Origin: Desulfocapsa sp.
Lineage (GTDB): Bacteria > Desulfobacterota > Desulfobulbia > Desulfobulbales > Desulfocapsaceae
Reading direction: 5' to 3'
Assembly: GCA_022712895.1 (NCBI GenBank)
Contig: JAFLJS010000014.1
Coordinates: forward strand, 1-38,974
DNA: 38,974 nucleotides
The notes under the pieces: model-generated
Seen by the model: only the letters and a program-made list of their open reading frames with translations
Database searches by the model: none
Told to the model about the DNA's origin: nothing
Made by a program: the position numbers and the translations under genes
Shown: one piece after another, positions 26,036-35,159 of the stretch
Layout: each line of letters opens with the position of its first letter
How positions within the stretch are numbered: position 1 is the first letter of the stretch

Positions 26036-26287
26036 ATGAAACAGATTGAGTGGAAAACAAAAGCCCTACGACAACTGCGAAAGATTAAAAACAGGCAGGA
26101 ACAACAGAAGATCTATAAACAGGTCGGTACATTGGTCGATTTTCCTCACTGCGAAAATGTGAAGAAGATTAAGACCACAGAGATGTATAGACTTCGTGTC
26201 GGCCGCTGGAGGGTGATTTTTACTGATTCCCTTGAGATTGTAACCATAGAGGAGGTAAAACAGAGAAATGAACGTACATACAAATAA
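26036..26287 (+). CDS. RelE/HigB-type toxin
   Basis: 83 residues. Members of the RelE/ParE superfamily are small basic proteins; most RelE/HigB ones cleave mRNA at the ribosome. The fold pattern is seen in WKTKALRQLRKIKNRQEQQKIYKQV (two helices), then KKIKTTEMYRLRVGRWRVIFT (strands with the basic residues) and a final strand EIVTIEEVKQRNERTY. The Arg/Lys-rich C-terminal half keeps the residues expected of an active toxin. It precedes and overlaps the antitoxin gene by 20 nt, the HigBA gene order. The first ATG is very close to the -10, so the message has a very short leader. Confidence 0.88.
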   Translation: MKQIEWKTKALRQLRKIKNRQEQQKIYKQVGTLVDFPHCENVKKIKTTEMYRLRVGRWRVIFTDSLEIVTIEEVKQRNERTYK

Positions 26288-26603
26288 CGTGCAGGTTATT
26301 CGCCAGGGTGGAAAGCCCGCCTTTGCGGTTATTCCCTATGATGACTATTTAGAACTCACCAGTCAGAAAGGGAAAGAAGCAACGATCCCCCATGAAGTGG
26401 TGGGAATGCTGATTGAAAAGGACTGGAATCTGGTCAAGGCCTGGAGAAAACATCTGGGAATGAGTCAGAAGGTGCTCGCGAAAAAAGCCGGGATCAGTCA
26501 ACCGGCACTTTCCCAGATGGAACGAAGTGAAAATCTGCGTGATGCTACTCTTGAAAAACTGGCTATCGGTATGGGACTGAATCCGGAACAGCTGGTGGAT
26601 TAA
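26268..26603 (+). CDS. antitoxin: Phd-like head with XRE helix-turn-helix
   Basis: 111 residues. The first 35 or so residues (NVQVIRQGGKPAFAVIPYDDYLEL) look like the Phd/YefM-type antitoxin strand-helix that usually dimerises on DNA. Residues about 55-108 form an XRE helix-turn-helix (AWRKHLGMSQKVLAKKAGISQPALSQMERS...LEKLAIGMGLNPEQLVD). The order, toxin neutralising and DNA binding in one protein, suits a HigA-like antitoxin, but the Phd-like start is unusual. GGAGG lies inside the toxin gene just before the ATG, which ensures translation of the antitoxin within the overlap. Confidence 0.88.
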   Translation: MNVHTNNVQVIRQGGKPAFAVIPYDDYLELTSQKGKEATIPHEVVGMLIEKDWNLVKAWRKHLGMSQKVLAKKAGISQPALSQMERSENLRDATLEKLAIGMGLNPEQLVD

Positions 26604-26624
26604 CCTTTTTTAAAGAAAACGTGA

Positions 26625-26662
26625 GGCTAGGCTCTGATGCATGGCAAGAAAACCACGACTAC
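26625..26662 (+). repeat. 38-bp copy of the RAYT 5' end
   Basis: 26625-26662 is identical to 24970-25007: the last part of the REP plus the first eight codons of the transposase gene. Homology stops at 26663, exactly where an IS3-like terminus begins. It is the remainder of a second RAYT copy. Confidence 0.9.
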
Positions 26663-26880
26663 TGATCCTGCCACATAAAAGTGGAACTGTAGTTAAGCCG
26701 TTTTTCTCTCATTCCACCATTCCATCTCGAATTGAGCTGGTGGTTTATATCCATTCGTAGAATGCTTCCTTCGGCGATTATAGTAGACTTCAAAAAGCAG
26801 TTTGAGCACTGCGCATTCAATATCTTGGAGCCGTTTAAGGAACAAGGTAAAAAAAGACCCTGAAATTTCCAACCTGGTAG
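26663..26880 (-). mobile_element. IS3-like element remnant
   Basis: TGATCCTGCCACATAAAAGT at 26663 resembles the terminus of IS3-family elements. On the minus strand a frame ending at the TAA 26693-26695 reads YYNRRRKHSTNGYKPPAQFE, then MEWWNERKTA, the C-terminal DDE domain end of IS3 OrfB. Upstream of that the frame continues weakly to about 26865 and then is lost. The rest of the element, including the other end, is missing. The following 26880-26998 stretch contains another broken frame on the plus strand (FDPPELKSEVLAKTIRKHLK) that I cannot assign. Confidence 0.75.
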
Positions 26881-26998
26881 AAAAGATAGAGGGCCTGTCT
26901 CAAGGTTAAAGATTTGACCCTCCTGAGTTGAAGTCTGAAGTCCTGGCAAAGACAATCAGGAAGCACTTAAAGCCCTTTTGATAGATGGCTTATTTTAT

Positions 26999-27286
26999 TT
27001 ATTGCGGCAGTGTAAAATCAACACCGGCAAATTGCACGTTATCGGCAACAGGATTCATGGGTGCCACAGCATGTACACCGCCACATTCCGGGCATTTTCC
27101 CAGGTAGGTTTCTAAAGTAAAAGAAGCTTTGCATCCCTGGCATTCAATGGCAATAGCTCCTTGAGAAATAGGTTGGTCGCGTACAGAGCCGTCATGGGCA
27201 TTGTAGACAAATTCAACTAATTCTTTACCCTTTGAAAAAGGGCCACCTGCTCCACCATCTTTGTTACCGCATCCGCATTCGGCCAT
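26999..27286 (-). CDS. small six-cysteine zinc-ribbon-like protein
   Basis: 95 residues. Cysteines are at 4 and 6 (CGC), 49 and 52 (CQGC), and 65 and 68 (CPEC). The last four form a rubredoxin-knuckle-type ribbon that probably binds zinc or iron. The N-terminus is Gly-rich and flexible. I do not recognise a named family. AGAGGA precedes the ATG. It stands alone between the IS remnant and the DMT permease, on the same strand as the latter. No signal peptide, so it is cytosolic. Confidence 0.75.
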   Translation of the reverse strand: MAECGCGNKDGGAGGPFSKGKELVEFVYNAHDGSVRDQPISQGAIAIECQGCKASFTLETYLGKCPECGGVHAVAPMNPVADNVQFAGVDFTLPQ

Positions 27287-27434
27287 GATAATTGTCCTCT
27301 GATTTGTATAATATGTGTGTTGTGTTTACGACTATTCCAACACCATTACTGCAATAAGAATACACAACGTAGAGAGAAGATAACATGACATAGGTCAATT
27401 ACTGCTGGTTTTCGATCTATTCACGTATGTTTTC

Positions 27435-28346
27435 TCACGACACTGCGACGTTTTTTTTATTTTTCATCCAGAAGTTCTGGCTCAAACTAACTCCTATAAA
27501 TATAACAATTCCAGCAAGGTACTGTATGGAGGTGAAGGCTTCGTTAAAGATCAGCCAGCCAAGTCCCATTGTAAAGAGCGGGATCAAATTTATATAAACG
27601 GCGGCTTTTCCGGCATCCATTAGTGAAAGTGCAAAATTGTAGAGGCCATAAGCAACCAGCGTAACAGCCAAGCCAAGATAGACAATAGCTGTTGTTGAAA
27701 TAAGAGGTAGAGGACTGGGGATACTTACTCCGGGAAGGAGAAGGAATGGGGCGAAAAAGAACGTACCAATGATTGCTTGGAAAGCTGTGATAAAAAGTGC
27801 TGAATACCGACTGCACAAACGTTTTACGGCAATAGTGTAGACTGTTGCACAAATCATGGCTAGAAATTCATAGAAATTACCCAGTAAGGGATTGGGCGCC
27901 TGCGCACTTGCCTCTCCACCAAGGCTGAGGATAACTGCGCCAAGCATTGCCAGGCCCAGGCCTGCATAGTTTTGCAAAGAAAATTTTTCAGCAAGAAGAA
28001 AAGCAGAAGCCACTGAAACCAGAAGTGGAAGCATGGTGGTGATAACAGATGCCTGAGATGCGGAGGTGTTTTTCAGGGCAAGGGCTTCAAAAATAAAGTA
28101 TAAACAGGGCTCAGCCATAGCCATACCGGCCAACAGTTTCCAGTCTTGTCTGCGTATTCTGACAGTGCGAAAGCGTGGCAGGAAACAGAGAAAGGCAAGG
28201 GAGGCGATGAGCATTCTGCCAAAGATTACAAGCATGGGATGGTAGTCGGCAAATGCCAGCTTGAGGGCAATAAACGAACTGCCCCAGAGAAACATGGCCA
28301 GTATCAGGCAAAAGGGTGCCAGGAGATGTGAATACGGTTCTTTCAT
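27435..28346 (-). CDS. DMT-superfamily (EamA) permease
   Basis: 303 residues with ten hydrophobic segments in two EamA repeats of five. The first opens with LAMFLWGSSFIALKLAFADYHPMLVIFGRMLIASL and includes LYFIFEALALKNTSASQASVITTMLPLLVSVASAFLLAEKF. The second opens with GNFYEFLAMICATVYTIAVKRL and includes VAYGLYNFALSLMDAGKAAVYINLIPLFTMGLGWLIFNEAF. Members export amino acids, metabolites or other small molecules; the substrate cannot be deduced. The C-terminus ends in a short basic tail. No partner gene is apparent. Confidence 0.9.
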   Translation of the reverse strand: MKEPYSHLLAPFCLILAMFLWGSSFIALKLAFADYHPMLVIFGRMLIASLAFLCFLPRFRTVRIRRQDWKLLAGMAMAEPCLYFIFEALALKNTSASQASVITTMLPLLVSVASAFLLAEKFSLQNYAGLGLAMLGAVILSLGGEASAQAPNPLLGNFYEFLAMICATVYTIAVKRLCSRYSALFITAFQAIIGTFFFAPFLLLPGVSIPSPLPLISTTAIVYLGLAVTLVAYGLYNFALSLMDAGKAAVYINLIPLFTMGLGWLIFNEAFTSIQYLAGIVIFIGVSLSQNFWMKNKKNVAVS

Positions 28347-28595
28347 GGTTGATGCTGGAAAATTATTTATAAATGCTTATTCCTTTAGTACCTTGTAAAA
28401 TCTTTTCGTATTTTGTGGAAAAGAATTTGGTGAAGGTACTTATACTGGCTTACCATCCATTACCGGTGCTGGTAACTTCAGGGCAGCACGGACTTCTGCA
28501 CAATCTGTACATCAGATCCAGAACCTGTAAGTCGGCAAGAGAAGGCGCTCAACATAAAATTTCTGACAGGAAAGTCAATTCTTATATACGTAGCA

Positions 28596-31034
28596 ATGCA
28601 ACACAATAATTGTTTTTTTCATAGAGTAGTTTTGTTCTTTTTTATTCTGTCTGTCACGCTGGGTTTTCCCTTGTTGGTACAGGCAAGAATCCCCGACAAT
28701 GGCTATAAGAAAACGGTGGAAGCCTTTTCCAGGGTTGCCTGCGAAGATGAGCAGTTGTTTCAATATAAAAAAGATCTGATACGTTCACTGGACTATACGA
28801 AAAAACGGGCGCTTCGGGCATTCGCAAAACTACACAGTATCACGGCTGTAGAATTGGTGACAACACTCGAACGACTGATTTATGAGAAGATCAGTTTTGA
28901 TAATTTGCAGCTCCTTGAACGATTTGTGACCCTTGAAGGGGCTAATGTCGAGATGTCATGGCAGTTTCTGGAGCAGCTGGCAAAACTTGATTACTCGAAG
29001 GGGCGGGTGATGACTGGTTTTGTACTGGTAGATGTAATAAGTGCCAGTGATCTCATATCTTATACTAGTCGTGTCGAAGCGATGACTGAACCTGCTGCCT
29101 GGGCGCTGAAAGCTTTTTTGCTTCTTCCGGGTCATGCTGAGAAGGATATAGGTATCGTACTAGGCATTCTGGAAAAAATGAATGAGCAGCAGCAGTGGGC
29201 AGTGGAACAGTGTTGTCGGATAAAAGATATTAATGCCTATCACGCACTTGAGATCATACCGCTCCTGCGAACACTTTCGAAAACAGATGTCTGGAATGCA
29301 AAGGGCCTTTTCAAGCAGGATGTTACTGCAGAAGCTGCTCGTTCCTGGGTGAAGTACTATTTTTCGGAAGATCTGGATCAGAAAGAGTGGCTGTTTTTTG
29401 CGCGGAGTCCCGCAGAGAAGGCGATATTCTTAAGAGGTTTAGCGGAAGCATCGGATTACCTGACCTGGAAAATAAATGATCTTCACTCTGTAACCGACCG
29501 AAGAGGCCGGGAAATATCAGCAGCATCTCTTCGTGGTGGGTCCAAAAGTTACCTGACCACGTTGTTTCGACGCCTGGATTGGAAAATTCAGAAGAAGTTT
29601 AAAGATGCATTTTACGGAGCGCTTAATGGTGGGAAGAAAGGTACAGCGATAGCCACCCTGCGTAGAGCCACAGGGAAGGCACGAGTGCAGGCAGCCCACG
29701 ATATCACCACCGTACATAACTATATCTTGCTCTCCAAAGGCAGTGATCTTTATGATTCTTCATTTCGCGATATTCTGGTCCCTATTTTAAATGATCGCAT
29801 TGTTAAACGTTTTCAAGGCAATCTTCTCAGATTCCTTCTGGAGGTAGATCCGGAAAACAATCACGTTTCTGATTTCATTATCAGCCTAGCACAACGTGGA
29901 AAGCTGGCTGTCTTTTTTCCCGATGATGAGGAAGAACAAAAACGCGTCCTTGACTTGGTGATGAAATCCGCTTTCCAAGATGAGAACAGTCTGATTCTTT
30001 TTTCAGCAACATTTATGAAACTGCTGGAGACCATTGAGCCCCAGACCAGAAGCTATCTCATTGCTGAAATGCTGTCAGCCATTCGGGAACAGAATACCAC
30101 TTTCAGCATTCAGTTACGGGTGATATTGCAATATTACCTACAGTACTATTCCGAATTTGTGGGAGAAGTGGATGAGATCCGTATCCAGATGATGATGTAT
30201 GAATACGGGGCAATTCCCTTGCAGCTCTATACACAGACAGCATTTGAAGAGTGGAAGGCGGATGGTAAGTTGTCCAGCCTGTCAGTATTCCACTATGACG
30301 ATGATGGCAGGCAATCCTACTCCTCTAACTGTCGTTATCTTAGTAAAAATGGATATCGTCCTCGCTTGTCGACTTCATACAATCTTGGTGCATCCCCCGG
30401 AGTACTAGCTCGGGCAAAAGAGATCGTTCGTTCTTATGCTGCCAGCCCCAGTAGTTCATTGAAAAAACTTTTCCGTTTGCAGATGCGAAATCCTTTTGTC
30501 ATCGATTGGGTGAAACAGGTGAGAGGTATTGAAATATCTCATTCAGTGTTTATTTTTCAGGGAGAGGGCTTGCAGCAACAGTTGTTGAAACAGTACATCC
30601 AGGGAGGCCATGAGATGTTTGCTCAGCGTGGACACAGCTACTGGCGCTCTGAGCAGCTCATTGACCCCATTGCTAAACTCATTGAAGAAGGTGATGTGAG
30701 CGTTGATGATCTTGAGAAAAAACAGCGTTTTATGAGTCTTGGATCGTGCGGCGGGATTAGAGCGTATTCAGAGCTTTCCAGCCTGTTTGATCATAATGTC
30801 GATATCTTAGCGACGGTGGGTACTGGCAAGGCAGTTGTTAATAACCCTTATAATCAGTTTTTGTTTGAGGCAGTTGCTACCGGGAAAGACGATTTAAGCT
30901 GGGATGATGTGGCAGAGCAGTCTTCCCGAATTTTTAAACAGGGATTAGGTGAAGATTACCTGCAACCTGGTTCTTTACCTGCCATTTTGCACAAGATAAT
31001 GGATCAGAAAAAAACGAATAATGGCACTGATTAA
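28596..31034 (+). CDS. large secreted helical protein with a His/Cys C-terminal module
   Basis: 812 residues, unrecognised. Residues 1-30 are a Sec signal peptide (VVLFFFILSVTLGFPLL core, cleavage likely after VQA). About 35-560 is nearly all helical with repeat-like Leu spacing. The C-terminal part (about 640-760) alternates strands and helices: ISHSVFIFQGEG, a strand ending in QRGHSYW with His680, then RFMSLGSCGGIRAYSEL with Cys718, and ILATVGTGKAVVNNPYNQFL. A His then a Cys at strand ends about 38 residues apart, flanked by small residues, is the arrangement of clan CD cysteine peptidases (caspase/gingipain type). That assignment is inferred, not proven. The stop overlaps holA by 14 nt, so translation of the two is linked, an odd pairing of an exported protein with a replication subunit. 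Confidence 0.75.
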   Translation: MQHNNCFFHRVVLFFFILSVTLGFPLLVQARIPDNGYKKTVEAFSRVACEDEQLFQYKKDLIRSLDYTKKRALRAFAKLHSITAVELVTTLERLIYEKISFDNLQLLERFVTLEGANVEMSWQFLEQLAKLDYSKGRVMTGFVLVDVISASDLISYTSRVEAMTEPAAWALKAFLLLPGHAEKDIGIVLGILEKMNEQQQWAVEQCCRIKDINAYHALEIIPLLRTLSKTDVWNAKGLFKQDVTAEAARSWVKYYFSEDLDQKEWLFFARSPAEKAIFLRGLAEASDYLTWKINDLHSVTDRRGREISAASLRGGSKSYLTTLFRRLDWKIQKKFKDAFYGALNGGKKGTAIATLRRATGKARVQAAHDITTVHNYILLSKGSDLYDSSFRDILVPILNDRIVKRFQGNLLRFLLEVDPENNHVSDFIISLAQRGKLAVFFPDDEEEQKRVLDLVMKSAFQDENSLILFSATFMKLLETIEPQTRSYLIAEMLSAIREQNTTFSIQLRVILQYYLQYYSEFVGEVDEIRIQMMMYEYGAIPLQLYTQTAFEEWKADGKLSSLSVFHYDDDGRQSYSSNCRYLSKNGYRPRLSTSYNLGASPGVLARAKEIVRSYAASPSSSLKKLFRLQMRNPFVIDWVKQVRGIEISHSVFIFQGEGLQQQLLKQYIQGGHEMFAQRGHSYWRSEQLIDPIAKLIEEGDVSVDDLEKKQRFMSLGSCGGIRAYSELSSLFDHNVDILATVGTGKAVVNNPYNQFLFEAVATGKDDLSWDDVAEQSSRIFKQGLGEDYLQPGSLPAILHKIMDQKKTNNGTD

Positions 31035-32397
31035 ACGAACAGAGCTTCCTGCCTTTGTAAAGGAGATGGGGCAGACCAAAGATGCAAAGAAAAAGCAGAT
31101 CTTTCTGTTTTTTGGAGAGCGTTTTCTGTGTCGGGAGGCAGTTGATAGTTTACAGAAGGCATTGCTTGCGACAGCTGATGAACATGGCACCGTAAACAGT
31201 GTGGATGGAGATAGCGAAGATGCGGCCAAAACGCTTGGCCAGATCCTGAATTTTTCTCTATTACCGGGAACGCAGGTCTTTAGAGTTACTGATTCAAGGC
31301 TGTTTCATTCTAAAAATGTGGGGTCTGCCATCTGGTCACGGATTGAACAGGCTAAAAGCGGCGGTAAAGAGACATCCTGTCGCAGGCAACTCCGCTCTTT
31401 TATTGCACTTGGTGATCTTGATGACGGTGAGCAGCTTGCCGATTTGAGTGCGCAGCAGTGGCAGGCAGTGTTTGGTTTTAGTAAACCTACAGGCAATCTT
31501 TCTTGGGCCGACGAGTTGTTGGCTGTTGCGGCGGGATCAAAAAAGAAAGTGGGTGCAACGGATCTTGCCACGCGCTACATGGAAGCTTTCAAAAAAGGTG
31601 TGCCCCCCAATAATGTGCTGATTCTTTCCGCTGAATCGGTGGATAAACGAAAACAGTTTTTCAAGTTTATTAAAGAAGAAGGTATGGTGGTGGATTGTTC
31701 GGTGGATAGTGGTGCAAGTGCCGCTGCCCAGAAGGGACAAAAAGAAGTTTTGCAGGAAATGGTGTTAAAGGCCTTGTCTGGTTTAAAGAAAAAAATCCAA
31801 CCCCGTGCTCTGGATTCACTTTTTGAACGAGTTGGTTTTCATCCCGTGGCTGTGGTTATGGAGGCAGAGAAGCTTGCTCTCTATATTGGGGATAGAGACA
31901 CTATCACTGTTCAGGATCTTGATGACATGGTGGGCAGAACCAGAGAAGATGCGCTCTTTGAACTCACTGATGCCTTTGGAAAACGGCAGGGTGCAAGAGC
32001 TTTGGTGCTTTTGCACAGGCTGCAAGATAACGGTATGCACGCTTTGCAGATTCTGGCTACCATGCGTAACTATCTGCGTAAGTTGTTGGTTTTTAAATCA
32101 TTACAAATGCAAGCTGAGCCGATTTATCGTGCTGGTATGAACGCCGGGCAGTTTCAGAAAGAGTATCTGCCAGCTTTAAAAAAACGGGAAGAGTGGACGG
32201 ATATGTTAAAAGGTCATCCGTACGCATTGTATATGTCTTTTAGCAAGGCGCAGGAGTTTTCCTGCGCGGTATTGAAAGAGTGGCTGGGACTGTTGTTGCA
32301 GGCAGAGTTTCGTTTGAAGGGCTCGTCCCTTGCTGCTGACCTTGTTCTGGAAGAGTTGTTTCTGACCATGTTGGCAGCAAAACGGCAACAACATTGA
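31021..32397 (+). CDS. holA: DNA polymerase III, delta subunit
   Basis: 458 residues. The delta subunit opens the sliding clamp as part of the clamp loader. Recognisable segments are QIFLFFGERFLCREAVDSLQKAL at the N-terminus, SLLPGTQVFRVTDSRLF, NNVLILSAESVDKRKQFFKFIKEEG, ALDSLFERVGFHPVAVVMEAEKLALYIGDRDTITVQDLDDMVGRTREDALFELTDAFGKRQ and the collar-domain LLHRLQDNGMHALQILATMRNYLRKLL. Family members usually have 330-345 residues; the extra length is an insertion of about 80 residues after position 100. The N-terminal ATG overlaps the upstream secreted-protein gene. clpS follows 87 nt later. Confidence 0.88.
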   Translation: MALIKRTELPAFVKEMGQTKDAKKKQIFLFFGERFLCREAVDSLQKALLATADEHGTVNSVDGDSEDAAKTLGQILNFSLLPGTQVFRVTDSRLFHSKNVGSAIWSRIEQAKSGGKETSCRRQLRSFIALGDLDDGEQLADLSAQQWQAVFGFSKPTGNLSWADELLAVAAGSKKKVGATDLATRYMEAFKKGVPPNNVLILSAESVDKRKQFFKFIKEEGMVVDCSVDSGASAAAQKGQKEVLQEMVLKALSGLKKKIQPRALDSLFERVGFHPVAVVMEAEKLALYIGDRDTITVQDLDDMVGRTREDALFELTDAFGKRQGARALVLLHRLQDNGMHALQILATMRNYLRKLLVFKSLQMQAEPIYRAGMNAGQFQKEYLPALKKREEWTDMLKGHPYALYMSFSKAQEFSCAVLKEWLGLLLQAEFRLKGSSLAADLVLEELFLTMLAAKRQQH

Positions 32398-32484
32398 GTT
32401 AATCGTTCGTTTTTCGTATGGTTAAACGTGGATATGGCAGTATGGAAATTGATTGGCAGAGTGGATGCAGGATAAAGGAAAGCA

Positions 32485-32787
32485 ATGAGTGACAAAAAAG
32501 GATCAACAGCAACCAAAGATCGGGATGAGGTTAAAGAACCACCGCTCTATAAAGTTTTGCTGCACAATGATGATTATACTTCCATGGAATTTGTGATCTC
32601 TATTTTGGAGCAGATCTTCAAAAAAAGCATTTCCGAGGCCACAAAAATCATGATGAATGTGCATCAGGATGGAGTAGGAGTTGCAGGTATCTATACCCAT
32701 GAGATTTGTGAAACAAAGGTCGTGATTGTTCATGATCTTGCCCGGAAGAGTGAGTATCCGTTACGCTGCACAATAGAGCAAGTATGA
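32485..32787 (+). CDS. clpS: ClpS adaptor
   Basis: 100 residues. ClpS binds destabilising N-terminal residues and passes such proteins to ClpAP (the N-end rule). The core is intact: PPLYKVLLHNDDYTSMEFVISILEQIF with the substrate-pocket HNDDYT, MMNVHQDGVGVAGIYTHEICETKV, and the C-terminal YPLRCTIEQ. The first 20 or so residues are the flexible, charged arm that enters the ClpA channel. GGA precedes the ATG. clpA follows after about 100 nt, the usual arrangement. A small ATGATG/CATCAT hairpin spans the stop codon. Confidence 0.96.
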   Translation: MSDKKGSTATKDRDEVKEPPLYKVLLHNDDYTSMEFVISILEQIFKKSISEATKIMMNVHQDGVGVAGIYTHEICETKVVIVHDLARKSEYPLRCTIEQV

Positions 32788-32885
32788 TGGAAATGAAAAA
32801 ATATTCATCATAAATTTTAATTTTTCACTAAGTTATTATAGCCTAATTAACCTGACGCTGTCTCGGTCAGATGTTGAGATATATT

Positions 32886-35159
32886 ATGATAAGTAAAGCA
32901 CTGGAAACAGCCCTGATACGGGCCATACGAGAAGCAAAGGGCCATCGCCATGAGTATGTAACCGTCGAGCATATGCTCTATGGTCTGCTCTTTGATGAGC
33001 TTGCTGAGTATATCATCAAAGAGTGTGGTGGCTCGCCCCGTAATCTGAAGAATCGTTTAGAGTCTTTTTTTGCAGGAGAATTACCGGTGTTGACCAATCC
33101 TGTACCGGGAGAACCTGCCCAGACAGTCGCCTTTAATCGCGTTTTGCAACGGGCAGTGGCCCATGTGCAGAGCTGTGGTAAAAAGGAAGTGGACAGCAGT
33201 GATATTCTGGTCTCTATCTTTGCAGAATCCGAATCGCATGCCGTTTTTTTTCTTGGTTCAGAAGGCCTCGGCCGTATGTCTGTTGTTGATTTTATCTCAC
33301 ATTCCCTCCCGGACAATCTTCAGAAAGAACCTTTTCCCATGGCGCCGGATCAATCTGCCCAGGATCAGAAGAAAAAGGCAGAAAAAGATGATAAAATTCT
33401 CCAGGAATTTACAGTCAATTATGCAATTGCAGCAGCTGAAGGCAAGCTTGATCCTCTGATTGGTCGTAAGCCTGAAGTTAATCGGATGATGCAGGTGCTG
33501 TGTCGTCGAAAAAAGAATAATCCACTACTGGTTGGTGAGCCCGGAGTTGGTAAAACGGCCATTGCCGAGGGCCTTGCACTCTTGATCCATGCAGATGGCG
33601 AAGCACGGGCCGCTGAGAAAAAAGCACTGGTTCCAGATCTTTTGCAGGACGTTATTATTTATCTCCTTGATATGGGAAATATGGTGGCCGGTACCAAGTA
33701 CAGAGGAGATTTTGAAAAACGGATAAAGGGCGTCATTTCTGCTATTGAACGTAAAAAAAATGCCATCCTCTTTATCGACGAAATGCACACCATTGTCGGT
33801 GCTGGTGCCACCAGTGGTGGTTCCATGGATGCTTCTAATCTGTTAAAACCTGCACTGCAGGCAGGAACGTTACGTTGCATTGGTGCCACGACCTATGAAG
33901 AGTATAAAAATCATATAGAAAAAGATCGTGCTTTATCACGTAGATTCCAAAAAATCGACATTGAAGAGCCAAATGTTGAAGATACTAGCCGCATTCTCGC
34001 TGGACTCCAGTCTCGCTATGAGGAACATCATCGTGTGACCTACTCAAAGCCTGCCATGAAGGCCACGGCTGAACTTGCAGATCGTTATATCAATGACAGG
34101 TTTATGCCGGATAAGGCCATTGATGTGATGGATGAAGTGGGATCCGCTTTCCGTATGGCTGGGAAGTTTGGAAAAGTGGTAAAGGTGCGCGATGTGGAGA
34201 GAGTAGTTTCAAGGATGGCACGGGTTCCCGCAAAAAGTGGTACAAGTGCCGAGCTTTCATCCTTAATGGAACTGAGTGCTTCAATGAAAGAGGTGATCTT
34301 TGGTCAGGATGAAGCCATTGAGGCATTGGTCACTGCGGTTAAACGCTCTCGTGCAGGCCTTGGCAACCCGGATAGTCCAACGGGTAGCTTTCTCTTTGCT
34401 GGCCCCACGGGAGTAGGGAAAACTGAAGTTGCCCGTCAGCTTGCTGCCAAGCTTTCCATACACTTTGAACGCTTTGATATGAGCGAGTATATGGAAAAAC
34501 ATGCCGTTGCACGTCTTATCGGAGCACCTCCCGGATATGTTGGCTTTGATCAGGGAGGGTTACTCACCGAGTCCATCCGCAAACATCCTTACTCTGTCTT
34601 GCTGCTGGATGAAATTGAAAAGGCACATCCCGATATTTTCTCCATTTTGCTCCAGGTTATGGATCATTCAACCCTTACGGATAACTCGGGAAGAAAAGCG
34701 GATTTTAGAAATGTGATTATCATTATGACCACCAACGCTGGAGCTCGGGAAATGGCAACAGCGCCCATTGGTTTTGTGACAGAAACCAAGGGGCGGGAGC
34801 AGAAAGCACTGAAAAATCTTTTTGCTCCCGAATTTCGAAACCGCTTGGATGCCAGTATTTCCTTTGCCACCCTTGAGTCGGACTCAGTGGAAAAGGTGGT
34901 TGATAAACTGGTATGTGAACTTGATGTGCAGCTTGTTGAGAGAAAGGTGAAAATTAAGCTTACTGCCGGTGCCAGAGCCTGGCTTGCAAAAACAGGCTAC
35001 GATCCTGCCTACGGTGCAAGGCCACTCAGGCGTCTGATTTTGAAAGAAATAGGAGACGTACTCACTGATGAAATTCTTTTCGGTGAACTGGCTAAGGGTG
35101 GCAAGGTGAAAATAGGTGTTCGTAAGGGGCAGCTCACATTTAACTACATACATGAGTGA
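32886..35159 (+). CDS. clpA: ClpA, AAA+ unfoldase of ClpAP
   Basis: 757 residues from the ATG at 32886, equal to E. coli ClpA (758). A TTG start 15 nt upstream is possible, but relatives begin [17 protein letters not shown]. Order: N domain (about 1-140) that binds ClpS; linker; first AAA+ module with Walker A GEPGVGKT (217-224), Walker [10 protein letters not shown]; second module with GPTGVGKT (506-513), [13 protein letters not shown] and the C-terminal sensor GARPLRRLI. The ClpP-binding loop segment is in the second module. It unfolds substrates for ClpP. No clpP is in the window. The last codons overlap the next gene by 4 nt. Confidence 0.97.
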   Translation: MISKALETALIRAIREAKGHRHEYVTVEHMLYGLLFDELAEYIIKECGGSPRNLKNRLESFFAGELPVLTNPVPGEPAQTVAFNRVLQRAVAHVQSCGKKEVDSSDILVSIFAESESHAVFFLGSEGLGRMSVVDFISHSLPDNLQKEPFPMAPDQSAQDQKKKAEKDDKILQEFTVNYAIAAAEGKLDPLIGRKPEVNRMMQVLCRRKKNNPLLVGEPGVGKTAIAEGLALLIHADGEARAAEKKALVPDLLQDVIIYLLDMGNMVAGTKYRGDFEKRIKGVISAIERKKNAILFIDEMHTIVGAGATSGGSMDASNLLKPALQAGTLRCIGATTYEEYKNHIEKDRALSRRFQKIDIEEPNVEDTSRILAGLQSRYEEHHRVTYSKPAMKATAELADRYINDRFMPDKAIDVMDEVGSAFRMAGKFGKVVKVRDVERVVSRMARVPAKSGTSAELSSLMELSASMKEVIFGQDEAIEALVTAVKRSRAGLGNPDSPTGSFLFAGPTGVGKTEVARQLAAKLSIHFERFDMSEYMEKHAVARLIGAPPGYVGFDQGGLLTESIRKHPYSVLLLDEIEKAHPDIFSILLQVMDHSTLTDNSGRKADFRNVIIIMTTNAGAREMATAPIGFVTETKGREQKALKNLFAPEFRNRLDASISFATLESDSVEKVVDKLVCELDVQLVERKVKIKLTAGARAWLAKTGYDPAYGARPLRRLILKEIGDVLTDEILFGELAKGGKVKIGVRKGQLTFNYIHE

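Noticed and set aside
26659-26955. 98-codon open frame on the minus strand over the IS remnant
   Set aside because: Out of frame with the recognisable IS3 OrfB end; the transposase frame is a different one.
28373-28609. 78-codon open frame before the 812-residue secreted protein
   Set aside because: No ribosome site, odd composition, and it overlaps the start of the clear downstream gene; more likely the leader region.
32784-32811. Terminator between clpS and clpA
   Set aside because: The ATGATG/CATCAT stem is only 6 bp with a long AT loop, and the following T-run is interrupted; too weak to call.
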